A stretch of DNA of 64,000 nucleotides. Origin: Methylomonas methanica (GTDB lineage Bacteria; Pseudomonadota; Gammaproteobacteria; Methylococcales; Methylomonadaceae). Position 1 is the stretch's first letter, and the number at the start of each line of letters is the position of its first letter. Of the stretch, positions 38,522-47,885 are shown in pieces. Below the pieces are notes generated by a model. That model saw only the letters and a list, made by a program, of their open reading frames with translations, did not search any database and was not told where the DNA came from. Location of the stretch: NCBI GenBank assembly GCA_001644045.1, contig LUUF01000059.1, positions 62,001 through 126,000 of the forward strand. Reading direction: 5' to 3'. The position numbers and the translations under genes are program-made.

Positions 38522-40870
38522 CTAAAATCCCGAGCCGAAGGTGAACTGGAAGGCCTGGGTTCTATCGGTACTCTCCGAATTCAGCGGTTGGGCGACACTG
38601 ACCGCTAACGCACCAAACGGGGATAACCATTCGCCGGACAAACCCACCGAATAACGGAAATACTTGCGTAAGTCGCTAGTATTGAGTCCGGGTGCCAGTG
38701 TACCGGCGTCGACGAACGAGCCAATCCGTACCGATTTCACATCGCTTAAAAACGGCACCGGGAAAAACAGCTCGGCCTTACCGATCAGCTTGGTGGAGCC
38801 ACCAATAGGACGGTTGTATGTATTTGCCGTATTGATTTCGTTTTTATCGATTACGCCCAGGGTATTTTGCATAAAACCGCGAACGTCGCCCGTACCGCCG
38901 GCAAAATAGTTTTCAAAAAACGGTAGCCCGGAACTGCCGCCATAGCTACCGCCATGCGCAACCTCACCCAGCAAGCGGAAAGTAAAATCGTTGGACAGCG
39001 GGAAATAATGCTGATGCTTATAGCCGACCTTGAAGTACTCCAAATCGCTGCCCGGCACGGTAATTAACCCGGAAAGTCGTTGCTGACCGCCACTGTGAGC
39101 AAAAGTGGCCCTATCCAGCGTATCGTGAGTCCAACCTGCAGAAGTCGAAAGGGTATCGAAACTTTTGGACCTGATAGCTGAAACGTCATCTCCCGCCTTG
39201 AACCCCAAGAATTTTAGAATCGTATCCGAAGATAAGGTGGTGTTTTCTATCTCGGTGCGCTTTAAATCAATATCAAAACCGATTCTGTCGAACTCGTTCA
39301 ACGGGATACCGAAATTGATCCCGGCGTTCGTGATGGTTGTGTTGTAAGCTGCCAAGTTAGCCGCGTAGGCATTACGAGAGGTGTAACCAAGATTGTAGCC
39401 CATCGCCACGCCATCCAGCGTGTAGTACGGATCGGAAAAACCCAGATTGTAGCGCGTCAAAATACTGCTGTTATTAAAAGCGAAATCCACCCGCTTACCG
39501 GTACCGAAGATATTGTCTTGCGAGACGTTGGCATTAAAAATAATGCCTTGCACCTGGGAATAACCGACACCGGCCTGCAAGTTACCGGAGGCTTTTTCCT
39601 TGATCGTGTAATTTACATCGATCTGATCGGCCGAGCCTACAACTGGCGGGGTTTCCACGCCCACTTCTTCAAAGTAACCCAACCTATCCAGACGGGTCTT
39701 GGTTCGCTCTATCTTGCTGCTGGCCGCCCAACTGGACTCCATCTGCCGGGCTTCGCGGCGAATCACTTCGTCGCGGGTCTTGGTATTACCCTTCACGTTA
39801 ATCCGCCGCACATACACACGCTTACCCGGATCGACGAAAAAGGTCATTGCCACGGTTTTTTGCTGCTCGTTGATTTCGGGCACCATATTCACGTTGGCAA
39901 AGGTATAGCCTTCGTCGCCCAAGCGATCGGAAATGGATTTGGACGTTTCGGTAGCGTTTTTCCTAGAGAAAATCTCGCCCGGCCCCACTTTAACCAATTT
40001 TATCAACTCTTCCGGTGGCACGATCAACTCGCCCGACAATTTGACCTTTTCCAGGGTGTACACATCGCCTTCCTTAACGTTGATGGTGATGTAAATTTCT
40101 TTTTTGTCGGCCGTAATATCGACCTGGGTAGATTCGATGGAGAAATTGATATAACCGCGATCCAGATAATACGAACGCAGCTTTTCCAGATCGGCGGACA
40201 GTTTTTGTTTGGAATACTGATCGTCTTTGGAATAAAAAGACAGGAAGTTGGTCGTGCTTAATTCGAATTCTTTGCGCAATACATCGTTGGCAAACGATTT
40301 ACTGCCGACGATATTGATTTGCTTGATCTTGGCGACCCGGCCCTCGGAAATATCGATATGAATGCCGACCCGGTTACGCGTCAATTCCGAGACTTCGGTT
40401 TTAATTTTCAGGCCGTATTTACCGTGGCTGAAATATTGCCTACGCAGCTCTTGTTCGACCTTGTCCAGGATTTGTTTGTTGTAAACCTTGCCTTCCGCCA
40501 AGCCAATTTTCTTCAAGGCCTCGGTCAAATCTTCCTTTTTAATGTCCTTGTTGCCTTCGATAACTACTTTTGCAACCGAAGGCCGTTCGACTACATTGAC
40601 GACCAGCGTGCCGCCATCGCGTTCCAGCGATATGTCCTTGAAAAATCCGGTGTTGAACAAGGCCCTGATGGCCGCGGCTTGTTTGTCTTCGGAAAAGGTT
40701 TCGCCGACGTTAATCGGCAAATAGTTGTAAACGGTACCGGCGGAAATTCGTTGCAGGCCTTTGACTTGAATGTCCTCAACTACAAAGCTACTTGCATGAG
40801 CGGCCTTGCCGGACAGCATACTCAGCAACAGTATTTGTAATAGCGGTTTTTTCTTCACGCAGTCAACCAT
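38522..40870 (-). CDS. bamA: Outer membrane assembly factor BamA
   Basis: BamA folds and inserts beta-barrel proteins in the outer membrane. The 782-residue protein has a signal peptide ending at residue 26, five POTRA domains (from FVVEDIQVKGLQRISAGTVY), and an Omp85 barrel with GGTGDVRGFMQNTLG and a C-terminal Phe in FTFGSGF. It heads the skp-fabZ-lpxA-rnhB-dnaE run. The gene upstream in genomic order is a flavoprotein rather than rseP, the more common neighbour. A GTG four codons into the frame is an alternative start. Confidence 0.97.
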   Translation of the reverse strand: MVDCVKKKPLLQILLLSMLSGKAAHASSFVVEDIQVKGLQRISAGTVYNYLPINVGETFSEDKQAAAIRALFNTGFFKDISLERDGGTLVVNVVERPSVAKVVIEGNKDIKKEDLTEALKKIGLAEGKVYNKQILDKVEQELRRQYFSHGKYGLKIKTEVSELTRNRVGIHIDISEGRVAKIKQINIVGSKSFANDVLRKEFELSTTNFLSFYSKDDQYSKQKLSADLEKLRSYYLDRGYINFSIESTQVDITADKKEIYITINVKEGDVYTLEKVKLSGELIVPPEELIKLVKVGPGEIFSRKNATETSKSISDRLGDEGYTFANVNMVPEINEQQKTVAMTFFVDPGKRVYVRRINVKGNTKTRDEVIRREARQMESSWAASSKIERTKTRLDRLGYFEEVGVETPPVVGSADQIDVNYTIKEKASGNLQAGVGYSQVQGIIFNANVSQDNIFGTGKRVDFAFNNSSILTRYNLGFSDPYYTLDGVAMGYNLGYTSRNAYAANLAAYNTTITNAGINFGIPLNEFDRIGFDIDLKRTEIENTTLSSDTILKFLGFKAGDDVSAIRSKSFDTLSTSAGWTHDTLDRATFAHSGGQQRLSGLITVPGSDLEYFKVGYKHQHYFPLSNDFTFRLLGEVAHGGSYGGSSGLPFFENYFAGGTGDVRGFMQNTLGVIDKNEINTANTYNRPIGGSTKLIGKAELFFPVPFLSDVKSVRIGSFVDAGTLAPGLNTSDLRKYFRYSVGLSGEWLSPFGALAVSVAQPLNSESTDRTQAFQFTFGSGF

Positions 40871-41062
40871 GGAAAAGGAACAGGCGCGATTGTAACACGC
40901 AGTTTTCGGATTCCCGCGCGTTCAATGGTAAATACTCGTAAATTCTGGCCGAAAAATTGCTTTCTTATTCAGTTTCAATTGCAAGGAAAAACAATTCAAA
41001 AAAAATTACAAAAAGCCAACGCAAACTATTGAAATAACATATTTTTGATCGAAAAATTCAAA

Positions 41063-42361
41063 TCAGCCAAATGTATCGGTAATCAAGCTCCGATAAACGG
41101 CTCGCGTATAATCCGCTTCCAACGCCACCGCTTCGACATCCGTTCGCACGCTAACGCCACCGGCTCCTTTAACTGGTACGATCGTGTTGGCTGCGTCCAG
41201 CTTGTAAACTCCGGCCACGGAAACACCGTGTTCGGGCGCGATCAGGCTATAGCAGGTATTCAGCCAATGCGGTTCAACGACGGGCTTCTGGTTGATCAGA
41301 CTGGTCACCGCCAACGCGCAGGCCTTAGCTTCGGAATTCGCGGCAAAAGCGGACTTAGGTATAGGCGCGTAGTGCGCGGCATCGCCGATAACGTGGATGA
41401 ACTCGTCGAACAACGACTCCCCGGTCAGCGGTCGAACCGGACACCAACCCGAACTATCCGTCAAACCATGCTGCAAGGCGATTTGCGCGGCGGTTTGCGG
41501 CGGAATGATATTCAACACATTGCCTCTGAAGCGGTCGCCAAATTCGCTGGTAAGCACCCTGCTCTGCTTGTTCAATTCAAGCAGCGGATTATCGGCCAGG
41601 CTATGCCATTCGATCAGGCTATTGGCGGTGCCGTAACCGTAATGTTTCGCCCAGCCGGCTTCGAACAGGGCTTGCTTGGAAAAGCTGCGCTTGGCATCGA
41701 GAATGAGTATTTTCGAACGCGGTTTATGCTGTTTCAGCCAATAAGCCATCATACTGGCCCGCTCGTAAGGACCAGGCGGACATCGATAAGGATCAGCCGG
41801 TACCGCTATTAACACCACCCCACCATCGGGCATCGCCTGCAGTTGCCGCGCCAACAGCAAGGTCTGCGGACCGGCCTGCCAAGCATGCGGAAATTGCTCC
41901 GCGGCAGCCTGATCGTAACCGGCAATCGCATCCCAGCGAAAATCGATGCCGGGCGACATGATTAACCTGTCATAGGTAACGCTCCGCCCGCCTGTTAAGC
42001 GCAATCGCCGTTGCGCAGCATCCAAACTGCTGACGCGATCGACTAACAGCTTGACTCCATACCTGTCTTGCAAAGACTGATAATCGACCGTCAATTGATC
42101 CAGATTGCTCAATCCGGCAAACAGCCAATTACTGCCGGGACAGGTTATGTATTTGACTTTAGGTTCGATCAGCGTGACGCGGATATTCGCATCCAGCAAA
42201 CGCAGATATTTCGCCGCAGTCGCACCGCCGAAGCCGCCGCCAACCACAACGACATGCGCTTTAGAGCCAGCACAGATCGGCAATCCGGCGCAGCCGCTAA
42301 GAACGCCCGCTCCCAAGCCGGCAACGCCTTGCAAAAAACGTCTTCTGGATAAACCGGCCAT
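41063..42361 (-). CDS. fccB: Sulfide dehydrogenase (flavocytochrome c) flavoprotein subunit
   Basis: A 432-residue FAD enzyme of the flavocytochrome c sulfide dehydrogenase family, which oxidises sulfide in the periplasm and passes electrons to a cytochrome c. It carries a twin-arginine signal (SRRRFLQG), the FAD motif VVVVGGGFGGATAAKYLRLL, and Cys74 in YITCPGSN, the position where FAD is covalently held. Cys194 (YRCPPGPYER) and Cys307 (SGWCPVRP) fit the redox-active disulfide. Late motifs are HVIGDAAH and KSAFAANSEAKACALAV. Its ATG overlaps the stop of the cytochrome gene (TAATG at 42361), so the two are coupled. It also has a lipobox-like LSGC at 21-24. Confidence 0.93.
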   Translation of the reverse strand: MAGLSRRRFLQGVAGLGAGVLSGCAGLPICAGSKAHVVVVGGGFGGATAAKYLRLLDANIRVTLIEPKVKYITCPGSNWLFAGLSNLDQLTVDYQSLQDRYGVKLLVDRVSSLDAAQRRLRLTGGRSVTYDRLIMSPGIDFRWDAIAGYDQAAAEQFPHAWQAGPQTLLLARQLQAMPDGGVVLIAVPADPYRCPPGPYERASMMAYWLKQHKPRSKILILDAKRSFSKQALFEAGWAKHYGYGTANSLIEWHSLADNPLLELNKQSRVLTSEFGDRFRGNVLNIIPPQTAAQIALQHGLTDSSGWCPVRPLTGESLFDEFIHVIGDAAHYAPIPKSAFAANSEAKACALAVTSLINQKPVVEPHWLNTCYSLIAPEHGVSVAGVYKLDAANTIVPVKGAGGVSVRTDVEAVALEADYTRAVYRSLITDTFG

Positions 42362-42654
42362 TAATTGCGATTCAAATATTCGGCAACCGCCGCCAGTTCC
42401 GCGTCGCTATAACCTTTAGCCAGGCGCGGCATCAATGTGGCGGGCTTTTTGTCGTATTTAAAATCCAGCAAGGCTTGCCGGATCTGCTGTGCGGATAAAT
42501 TTTCTAGCGAGGGGATTGAGCTTTCGGAACCGGGCTGAGACTCCGCGTGACAATTCCGGCAGTTAAAGGCAATCGCTCGCGCATCGATTTCGGCATGTGC
42601 AATTGAGTTTAACGAACCGGCAACCGGGGCCGCAGCATAGCAAATCCGCTTCAT
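42361..42654 (-). CDS. fccA: Monoheme cytochrome c, sulfide dehydrogenase cytochrome subunit
   Basis: A 97-residue c-type cytochrome with a heme motif CRNCH (Cys32, Cys35, His36) and a distal Met75 in ATLMPRLAKGYSD, followed by the closing helix AELAAVAEYLN. An N-terminal segment of about 20 residues ending in IAHA acts as signal peptide. It is coupled to fccB and starts six bases after the rlmB stop. The ATG at 42654 was chosen rather than a far longer frame that runs through rlmB. One heme, rather than two, is present, as in smaller sulfide dehydrogenases. Confidence 0.9.
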   Translation of the reverse strand: MKRICYAAAPVAGSLNSIAHAEIDARAIAFNCRNCHAESQPGSESSIPSLENLSAQQIRQALLDFKYDKKPATLMPRLAKGYSDAELAAVAEYLNRN

Positions 42655-42659
42655 GCCGT

Positions 42660-43403
42660 TTAAGCAAGCAGCTTCTGCCGAAATACTTCGTACAACAATA
42701 CGCCGGCCGCCACCGATACGTTCAGGCTTTCCACCTGCCCGGCCATCGGGATTTTTACCAGAAAATCGCAATGCTGACGGGTCAAATGGCGCATGCCGGT
42801 GCCTTCCGTGCCCATCACCACCGCCAAGGGCATATCCAGCTTCATCTGAAACACGGTCTGCTCGGCTTCGCCGGCCGCACCCATGATCCAGATATTCTGC
42901 TCTTTCAACCAGCGCAGGACTCTGGCCAGATTGGTGACCTGATACACCGGCACCGTTTCCGCCGCGCCGCTGGCTACTTTGCAAACCGTCGGCGTGATGC
43001 CGGCGGCATTGTCCTTAGTAACGATCACGCCATGGGCGCCCACCGCGTCGGCGGTGCGCAGACAGGCACCGAGATTATGCGGGTCTTGCACTTGATCCAG
43101 CACCAGATAAAACGGCGTGGTGGTCAAGGCTTCGACATCGTGCTTGAGCTGATCTTCGCTGCGCATCGCCGGCAATTCCACGGCCACGACGATGCCTTGG
43201 TGATTCTTGCCGTCGGCCATCTTTTCGAGCTTTTTGCGCTCGGTTTTTTCCGGACTGATGCCCAGTTTGACAAGATCGTCAATCACTTGCTTCAGACGTA
43301 CATCCTGGCGTTGACTATCCACCCAGGCACGGCGAATTTTCTGCGGTGAATAATCCAGCGCGGCCTGCACCGCGTGAATGCCGAACAATTGGGTTAAATT
43401 CAT
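42660..43403 (-). CDS. rlmB: 23S rRNA (guanosine-2251-2'-O)-methyltransferase
   Basis: RlmB methylates G2251 of 23S rRNA. The 247-residue SpoU-type protein has an N-terminal L30-like substrate domain (FGIHAVQAALDYSPQKIR) and a knotted SPOUT domain with QDPHNLGACLRTADAVGAHG, MGTEGTGMRHL and IPMAGQVESLNVSVAAGVLL. It overlaps rnr by four bases (ATGA), the usual gammaproteobacterial order. Confidence 0.96.
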   Translation of the reverse strand: MNLTQLFGIHAVQAALDYSPQKIRRAWVDSQRQDVRLKQVIDDLVKLGISPEKTERKKLEKMADGKNHQGIVVAVELPAMRSEDQLKHDVEALTTTPFYLVLDQVQDPHNLGACLRTADAVGAHGVIVTKDNAAGITPTVCKVASGAAETVPVYQVTNLARVLRWLKEQNIWIMGAAGEAEQTVFQMKLDMPLAVVMGTEGTGMRHLTRQHCDFLVKIPMAGQVESLNVSVAAGVLLYEVFRQKLLA

Positions 43404-45724
43404 GAGCGACGGCGTCTTTTAGCTTTTGGCTTGTTTGGGGCTTTTTTATCTTTATCCGACTTGGCGACTTTAGCGCCAGCTTCGACTTTTTTACGACTGG
43501 AAGATGACTTGGTTTTGGCGATTTTCTTGCCCAATTGCATCAATTCAAAATCGATTTTCTTGTCATCCAGATTAACCCGCACCACCCGAATCTTCACCAT
43601 GTCGCCCAAGCGGTAGCGCACGCCGGTGCGTTCGCCGTACAACTGATGCTTGCTGGCATCGAAGGCAAAATAATCCTGCACCAAGGAGGCAATATGCACC
43701 AAGCCTTCCACATAAATCGACTGCAACTCGACGAAAAACCCAAAACCGGTGACGGCGGAAATCACGCCGTCGAACTCTTCGCCGATCTTGTCCATCATGT
43801 ACTCGCATTTCAGCCAGCTCACCACATCGCGGGTGGCGTCGTCGGCGCGGCGCTCGTTCGCGGAACAATGTTCGCCCAACAACACCATGTCGGGATGCGT
43901 GTAATAAAAACTATCCGCCGATTTGCCGGCCAGACAGTGCCGAATAGCCCGATGCACCAGCAAATCCGGATAGCGGCGGATCGGCGAGGTAAAATGCGCA
44001 TAGGCATCCAGCGCTAAGCCGAAATGACCTTTGGTTTCAGGGCTGTAGACGGCTTGCGACATGGAGCGTAGCAAAATAGTCTGAATCAAATGCGCATCGG
44101 GCCTGTCCTTTACCGACTCCAACAGGTGCATGTAATCAAGCGGCGTGGGCTGAGCCTGACCACCCAAGAACAATCCCAGTTCGCCGAGAAAAGTTTTCAG
44201 CGCCAGTAATTTTTCCGGGCCGGGGCCGTCGTGAATCCGCAGCAGGCGCGGCATTTTTTTCTTGTTCAGAAATCGCGCAGCCGCAGTATTGGCGGTGATC
44301 ATGAATTCTTCGATCAGCTTATGGGCATCGTTGCGTTGCAAAGGCACGATTTCAGCGATTTTGCGTTCCGGCCCGAAGACAATCTTGGTCTCCTGGGTGT
44401 CGAAATCCATTGCCCCGCGCAGTTCGCGCTGATTGCGCATGACTTTGTACAAGCCATATAAAGTCTGCAGATGCGGCAACAAAGCGGCATATTTTTTCGC
44501 CAGTTTCTGATCGCCATCCACCAACACCCGCGCCACGTCGGTATAGGTCAAACGCGCATGGGAACGCATCACGGCTTCGAAAAACCGCGAACGCAGGACA
44601 TTACCTTCTTCGTTGATCAGCAGCTCGCAGACCATGCACAAGCGATCCACTTCCGGGTTCAACGAACACAAACCGTTGGAGAGTATCTCCGGCAGCATCG
44701 GAATCACTTTTTCCGGAAAATACACGGAGGTACTGCGATTTTTAGCTTCGGCATCCAACGCGGTATCGACTTTCACGTAATGCGACACGTCGGCAATGGC
44801 GACCAACAGTTTCCAGCCTTTCGGCGTTTTCTGCGCGTAGACGGCATCGTCAAAATCGCGGGCGTCTTCGCCGTCTATGGTTACCAAGGGCAGCTTGCGA
44901 ATATCTTCCCTACCCTGCTTGGCTGATTCCGGCACTTGCGGGGTTAATGCCTTGATCTCATCCAATAACTGATCCGGCCACTGATTCGGCAATTCGTGCG
45001 AGCGTATCGCCATTTCGATTTCCATGCCCGGCGCCATATGCGCGCCCAACACTTCAATGATACGGCCCAAGGGCTGGCAATGCTGGCTGGGTTGCTGGAT
45101 GATCTCAGCCACCACGATCTGGCCTTTTTTGGCATGGCCGACGTCTTCCTTGGCGATCAACACCTCATGGGCGATTTTCTTGTTATCCGGTACCACATAA
45201 GCCACGCGGCCTTCGGTAAAAAACCGGCCGACGACTTGATGCGTATTGCGTTCGCTGATTTCGATCACCGCAGCCTCGCGGCGGCCACGCCTATCGATTC
45301 CGGCCACGCGGGCTATCACTCGGTCGTTGGGCATCAGCGGCTTCATTTCCCGCGGCGACAAGAACAAGTCTTCGCTGCCATCGTCCGGTTTCAAAAATCC
45401 GAAACCTTCCGGATGGCCGAGCACCCGGCCGGCAATGGTGTTTTCGCCCGAGCCTAAGCAATATTTTTGCCGATTGTTAAAGCTGAGCTGACCGTCGCGC
45501 TCCATGGCTCGTAGTCTGCGGCGCAATGCCTCCAAGGCATCGGGCGTTTCCAGGGAAAATTGTTGGGCGATTTGTTGGCGGCGTAACGGCTTGCCGGCTT
45601 GTTGAATAAGCTGGAGGATCAGCTCGCGGCTGGGTATGGGGTTCTCGTATTTTTCGGCCTCACGCTGGGCGTGCGGATCGACGAGTGCGGAAAAATCAGG
45701 TGCCTGATCGGTATTTGATGTCAT
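43400..45724 (-). CDS. rnr: Ribonuclease R
   Basis: RNase R is a 3'-5' exoribonuclease that degrades structured RNA and helps mature or discard rRNA and mRNA. The 774-residue protein has an N-terminal winged-helix and cold-shock domains (NTIAGRVLGHPEGFGFLKPD), an RNB catalytic domain with DGEDARDFDDAVYAQ (the aspartate cluster) and HFTSPIRRYPDLLVHRAI, an S1 domain near the end, and a very basic tail (KPKAKRRRRS). It is first in a unit with rlmB, fccA and fccB. Confidence 0.97.
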   Translation of the reverse strand: MTSNTDQAPDFSALVDPHAQREAEKYENPIPSRELILQLIQQAGKPLRRQQIAQQFSLETPDALEALRRRLRAMERDGQLSFNNRQKYCLGSGENTIAGRVLGHPEGFGFLKPDDGSEDLFLSPREMKPLMPNDRVIARVAGIDRRGRREAAVIEISERNTHQVVGRFFTEGRVAYVVPDNKKIAHEVLIAKEDVGHAKKGQIVVAEIIQQPSQHCQPLGRIIEVLGAHMAPGMEIEMAIRSHELPNQWPDQLLDEIKALTPQVPESAKQGREDIRKLPLVTIDGEDARDFDDAVYAQKTPKGWKLLVAIADVSHYVKVDTALDAEAKNRSTSVYFPEKVIPMLPEILSNGLCSLNPEVDRLCMVCELLINEEGNVLRSRFFEAVMRSHARLTYTDVARVLVDGDQKLAKKYAALLPHLQTLYGLYKVMRNQRELRGAMDFDTQETKIVFGPERKIAEIVPLQRNDAHKLIEEFMITANTAAARFLNKKKMPRLLRIHDGPGPEKLLALKTFLGELGLFLGGQAQPTPLDYMHLLESVKDRPDAHLIQTILLRSMSQAVYSPETKGHFGLALDAYAHFTSPIRRYPDLLVHRAIRHCLAGKSADSFYYTHPDMVLLGEHCSANERRADDATRDVVSWLKCEYMMDKIGEEFDGVISAVTGFGFFVELQSIYVEGLVHIASLVQDYFAFDASKHQLYGERTGVRYRLGDMVKIRVVRVNLDDKKIDFELMQLGKKIAKTKSSSSRKKVEAGAKVAKSDKDKKAPNKPKAKRRRRS

Positions 45725-45786
45725 TGAATCTGTTTGCTGGGTTCTGCCGCCAATTCCCTCTCGGAACCGGCCGGCAATCGTCTTTG

Positions 45787-47379
45787 TTATATAAAATCAT
45801 AGCCTTTCTTCTTGTTCTGGGTGGGAATCACGTCGTCCAGAATGCGCCGGCACTCGAACTGCCAATAGCCCAAGCCTATATTTCTACGGCCGTTCAAAAT
45901 GATGGGAAAATTCTCGTGTCCCATAAACATTCGCAATAAATCGCCATCCTTCAAGCGAAAAGAATCCATGATGATAAAGCTTTTTTCGCCTTCGTTATCT
46001 CTTATGCCGTAAATCAATGCTTTTTTGCGCTCCGCGTCGCTGTCCGCATCGAGCGCCTGATAAGCAACCGGAAAGGCTTGGGCGGCGATCACCATCACCT
46101 CGAATATCAGCTTGCAATCCTGTTTGGGCAGCAGGATTTTGCATACCACGCCGAGGGAACGTTGTTGCGGCATGGCATCTATCTTGCGGAAACTGACCAA
46201 ACTACCGATGGACAGCACGCCTTCCTTGTCGAAATTGCAGGACAAAGCGCGTTCCGAGTCAGTCTCGGCGCGTATTTCCAGACCGGTTTCCAGGCCGGGT
46301 CTGCCGGTTTCCAGTAGATCATAGGTCGTTTCCAAACCAATAGCCACATATCTATCCAGCCGATCGGCAAAATATACCGTCCCTTGTGGTTCCTTGCCTT
46401 GCCAGCGCTGCATCAGGTAGTCGAACAGCTCCGCCGACAGTTTTTGACGATTATTCTTGTCGACCTCGAGAGAACTAAATCGTGCCTCGTCCTTGCTACA
46501 CAGCTTGTCGGCCTGCTTGATCACTTTACCCAGTTTGGTCAGATTCAGATACAGCATCGCCGAATCGGATCTTCGATCAGTTTGCGTGGCATTCAGTAAA
46601 AAAGCCGGTGGCAAGTCCTCGTCCATTAAAATTGCGCATTGCACGGCCTGCTCGGCAACCGGCTTGGTTTCGATTTGCAGAAAGTCGCTGATTTTCTCCA
46701 AAAACTCGTAAACCAGTTGAAACTCTTTTTGCATCAAGCCGGATGGGTAGGCCAAACTTAGTAGCAATATCTGTTTGTAGCTTTCTTCGACCGACGACAG
46801 TTTGCTAAACATGCCGCCCTGATCGGCCACCTTGGAACCGGCCTTATCCAGCTTCACGGCAAGTTTATACAGCGAGTGTAAATCGATCCAGATCCAATCC
46901 GGCACCGGATAGCTCATCATGTAGTGACTTATCACGATGCGACTCAAGCCCCGGATAGTCCGCTGTATCGCCAAGGCCGTGGATTTACCTTGCAACCAGC
47001 CGATTTCCCGGCGAGTCAAGTCCTTCACCACGCTCCAATAGCCGATAGTAAATTGTCTTTCAATCGCGCAGGCCAAGCCGAATATTTTTTTTTCACCTTC
47101 TCCCTTCGGAAAACCGAACTTGATCAATCGCGAACGCAGATAATCGTCGATCAAATAAAAGCTGTCTCTGAGTAACTCCAAGGCATGCAGGCGTTTTGCC
47201 GCCGGCATTTCCACCGAAATCAATTCTCCCAACAATTCGTGAAATAAGCGTGCGGCCAAACCCGGATTGGCAGTCGGAAGTTCGGCGATCCATTGCCGCA
47301 ATGCATCGTCGGTAAACGATGCCAGTAGTTGCGGATCGTTTTTTTGCTGGGGGATAACCAGAAAAAAAGAGTTTTTCAC
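45787..47379 (-). CDS. Uncharacterised PilZ-like large cytoplasmic protein
   Basis: A 530-residue protein without signal peptide or membrane helix. The N-terminal part is helical (SFTDDALRQWIAELPTANPG, then RLFHELLGELISVEMPAAKR). The C-terminal 180 residues look like a beta-rich module with LSIGSLVSFRKIDAM, LGVVCKIL and a closing LGYWQFECRRILDDV, somewhat like the PilZ-type proteins found in several proteobacteria. The RxxxR c-di-GMP loop is not obvious, so binding is unproven. The start is GTG at 47379 (VKNSFFLVIPQQ), preferred over a longer frame whose first 21 residues look non-native. The next gene upstream encodes a small acidic protein, perhaps its partner. Confidence 0.65.
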   Translation of the reverse strand: MKNSFFLVIPQQKNDPQLLASFTDDALRQWIAELPTANPGLAARLFHELLGELISVEMPAAKRLHALELLRDSFYLIDDYLRSRLIKFGFPKGEGEKKIFGLACAIERQFTIGYWSVVKDLTRREIGWLQGKSTALAIQRTIRGLSRIVISHYMMSYPVPDWIWIDLHSLYKLAVKLDKAGSKVADQGGMFSKLSSVEESYKQILLLSLAYPSGLMQKEFQLVYEFLEKISDFLQIETKPVAEQAVQCAILMDEDLPPAFLLNATQTDRRSDSAMLYLNLTKLGKVIKQADKLCSKDEARFSSLEVDKNNRQKLSAELFDYLMQRWQGKEPQGTVYFADRLDRYVAIGLETTYDLLETGRPGLETGLEIRAETDSERALSCNFDKEGVLSIGSLVSFRKIDAMPQQRSLGVVCKILLPKQDCKLIFEVMVIAAQAFPVAYQALDADSDAERKKALIYGIRDNEGEKSFIIMDSFRLKDGDLLRMFMGHENFPIILNGRRNIGLGYWQFECRRILDDVIPTQNKKKGYDFI

Positions 47380-47489
47380 AAAGAATCCACTATTGATGAA
47401 ACTGCTGCCAAACACTCCATATCTGGCATAATATTCGCACACGCGACAAAGCCAACAGCATTCCGCCTTCCTACGCTAGCTATCATCGT

Positions 47490-47813
47490 CTAGAACAGCC
47501 CTTCGTCGTCTATTATCAAATTTTGCAAGGCATTCACATCCTTTCTAAGCTGTTTCCTTGCCAATAACTTGGTTTGTACACGTTCGGGAAGCTCGGTAAA
47601 AATCAGTACTTGATTGGCCACCAGTAAATCCACCAAATCGTCTATCACCCTGACCATATCGCTATCGGTGGCCGACAAGGCTTGCTTGGCCTCGTCACTG
47701 GAGAGCTGATGCAAAAATGCCGACACTTCCGGGTTATCGACCTCGAGCCACTCCTCGCCGCTGTCGCGCAATTGCACAATCGCCCCCGCCTGATCCCGGA
47801 CTACAAACGGCAC
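47490..47813 (-). CDS. Small acidic conserved-looking protein
   Basis: A 107-residue acidic protein, MPFVVRDQAGAIVQLRDSGE, with VDNPEVSAFLHQLSSDEAKQ and a Leu-rich central helix IDDLVDLLVANQVLIFTELP. It has no signal or membrane segment. Similar short proteins are sometimes labelled tryptophan-synthase-beta-like in databases, but there is no sign of that enzyme. It precedes the PilZ-like gene by 110 bases. Confidence 0.6.
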   Translation of the reverse strand: MPFVVRDQAGAIVQLRDSGEEWLEVDNPEVSAFLHQLSSDEAKQALSATDSDMVRVIDDLVDLLVANQVLIFTELPERVQTKLLARKQLRKDVNALQNLIIDDEGLF

Positions 47814-47885
47814 ATGTCACCTACCATTTTAATGCTTGGCAAAATATCAAACCTTATCGGTAAGCACTTGCGCAGCTAAAACAAA

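Noticed and set aside
42655..42984. Upstream extension of the cytochrome c frame into rlmB
   Set aside because: The extension is antisense-like, glycine/arginine-rich and lies in the coding region of rlmB. The heme protein starts at 42654 with a signal peptide.
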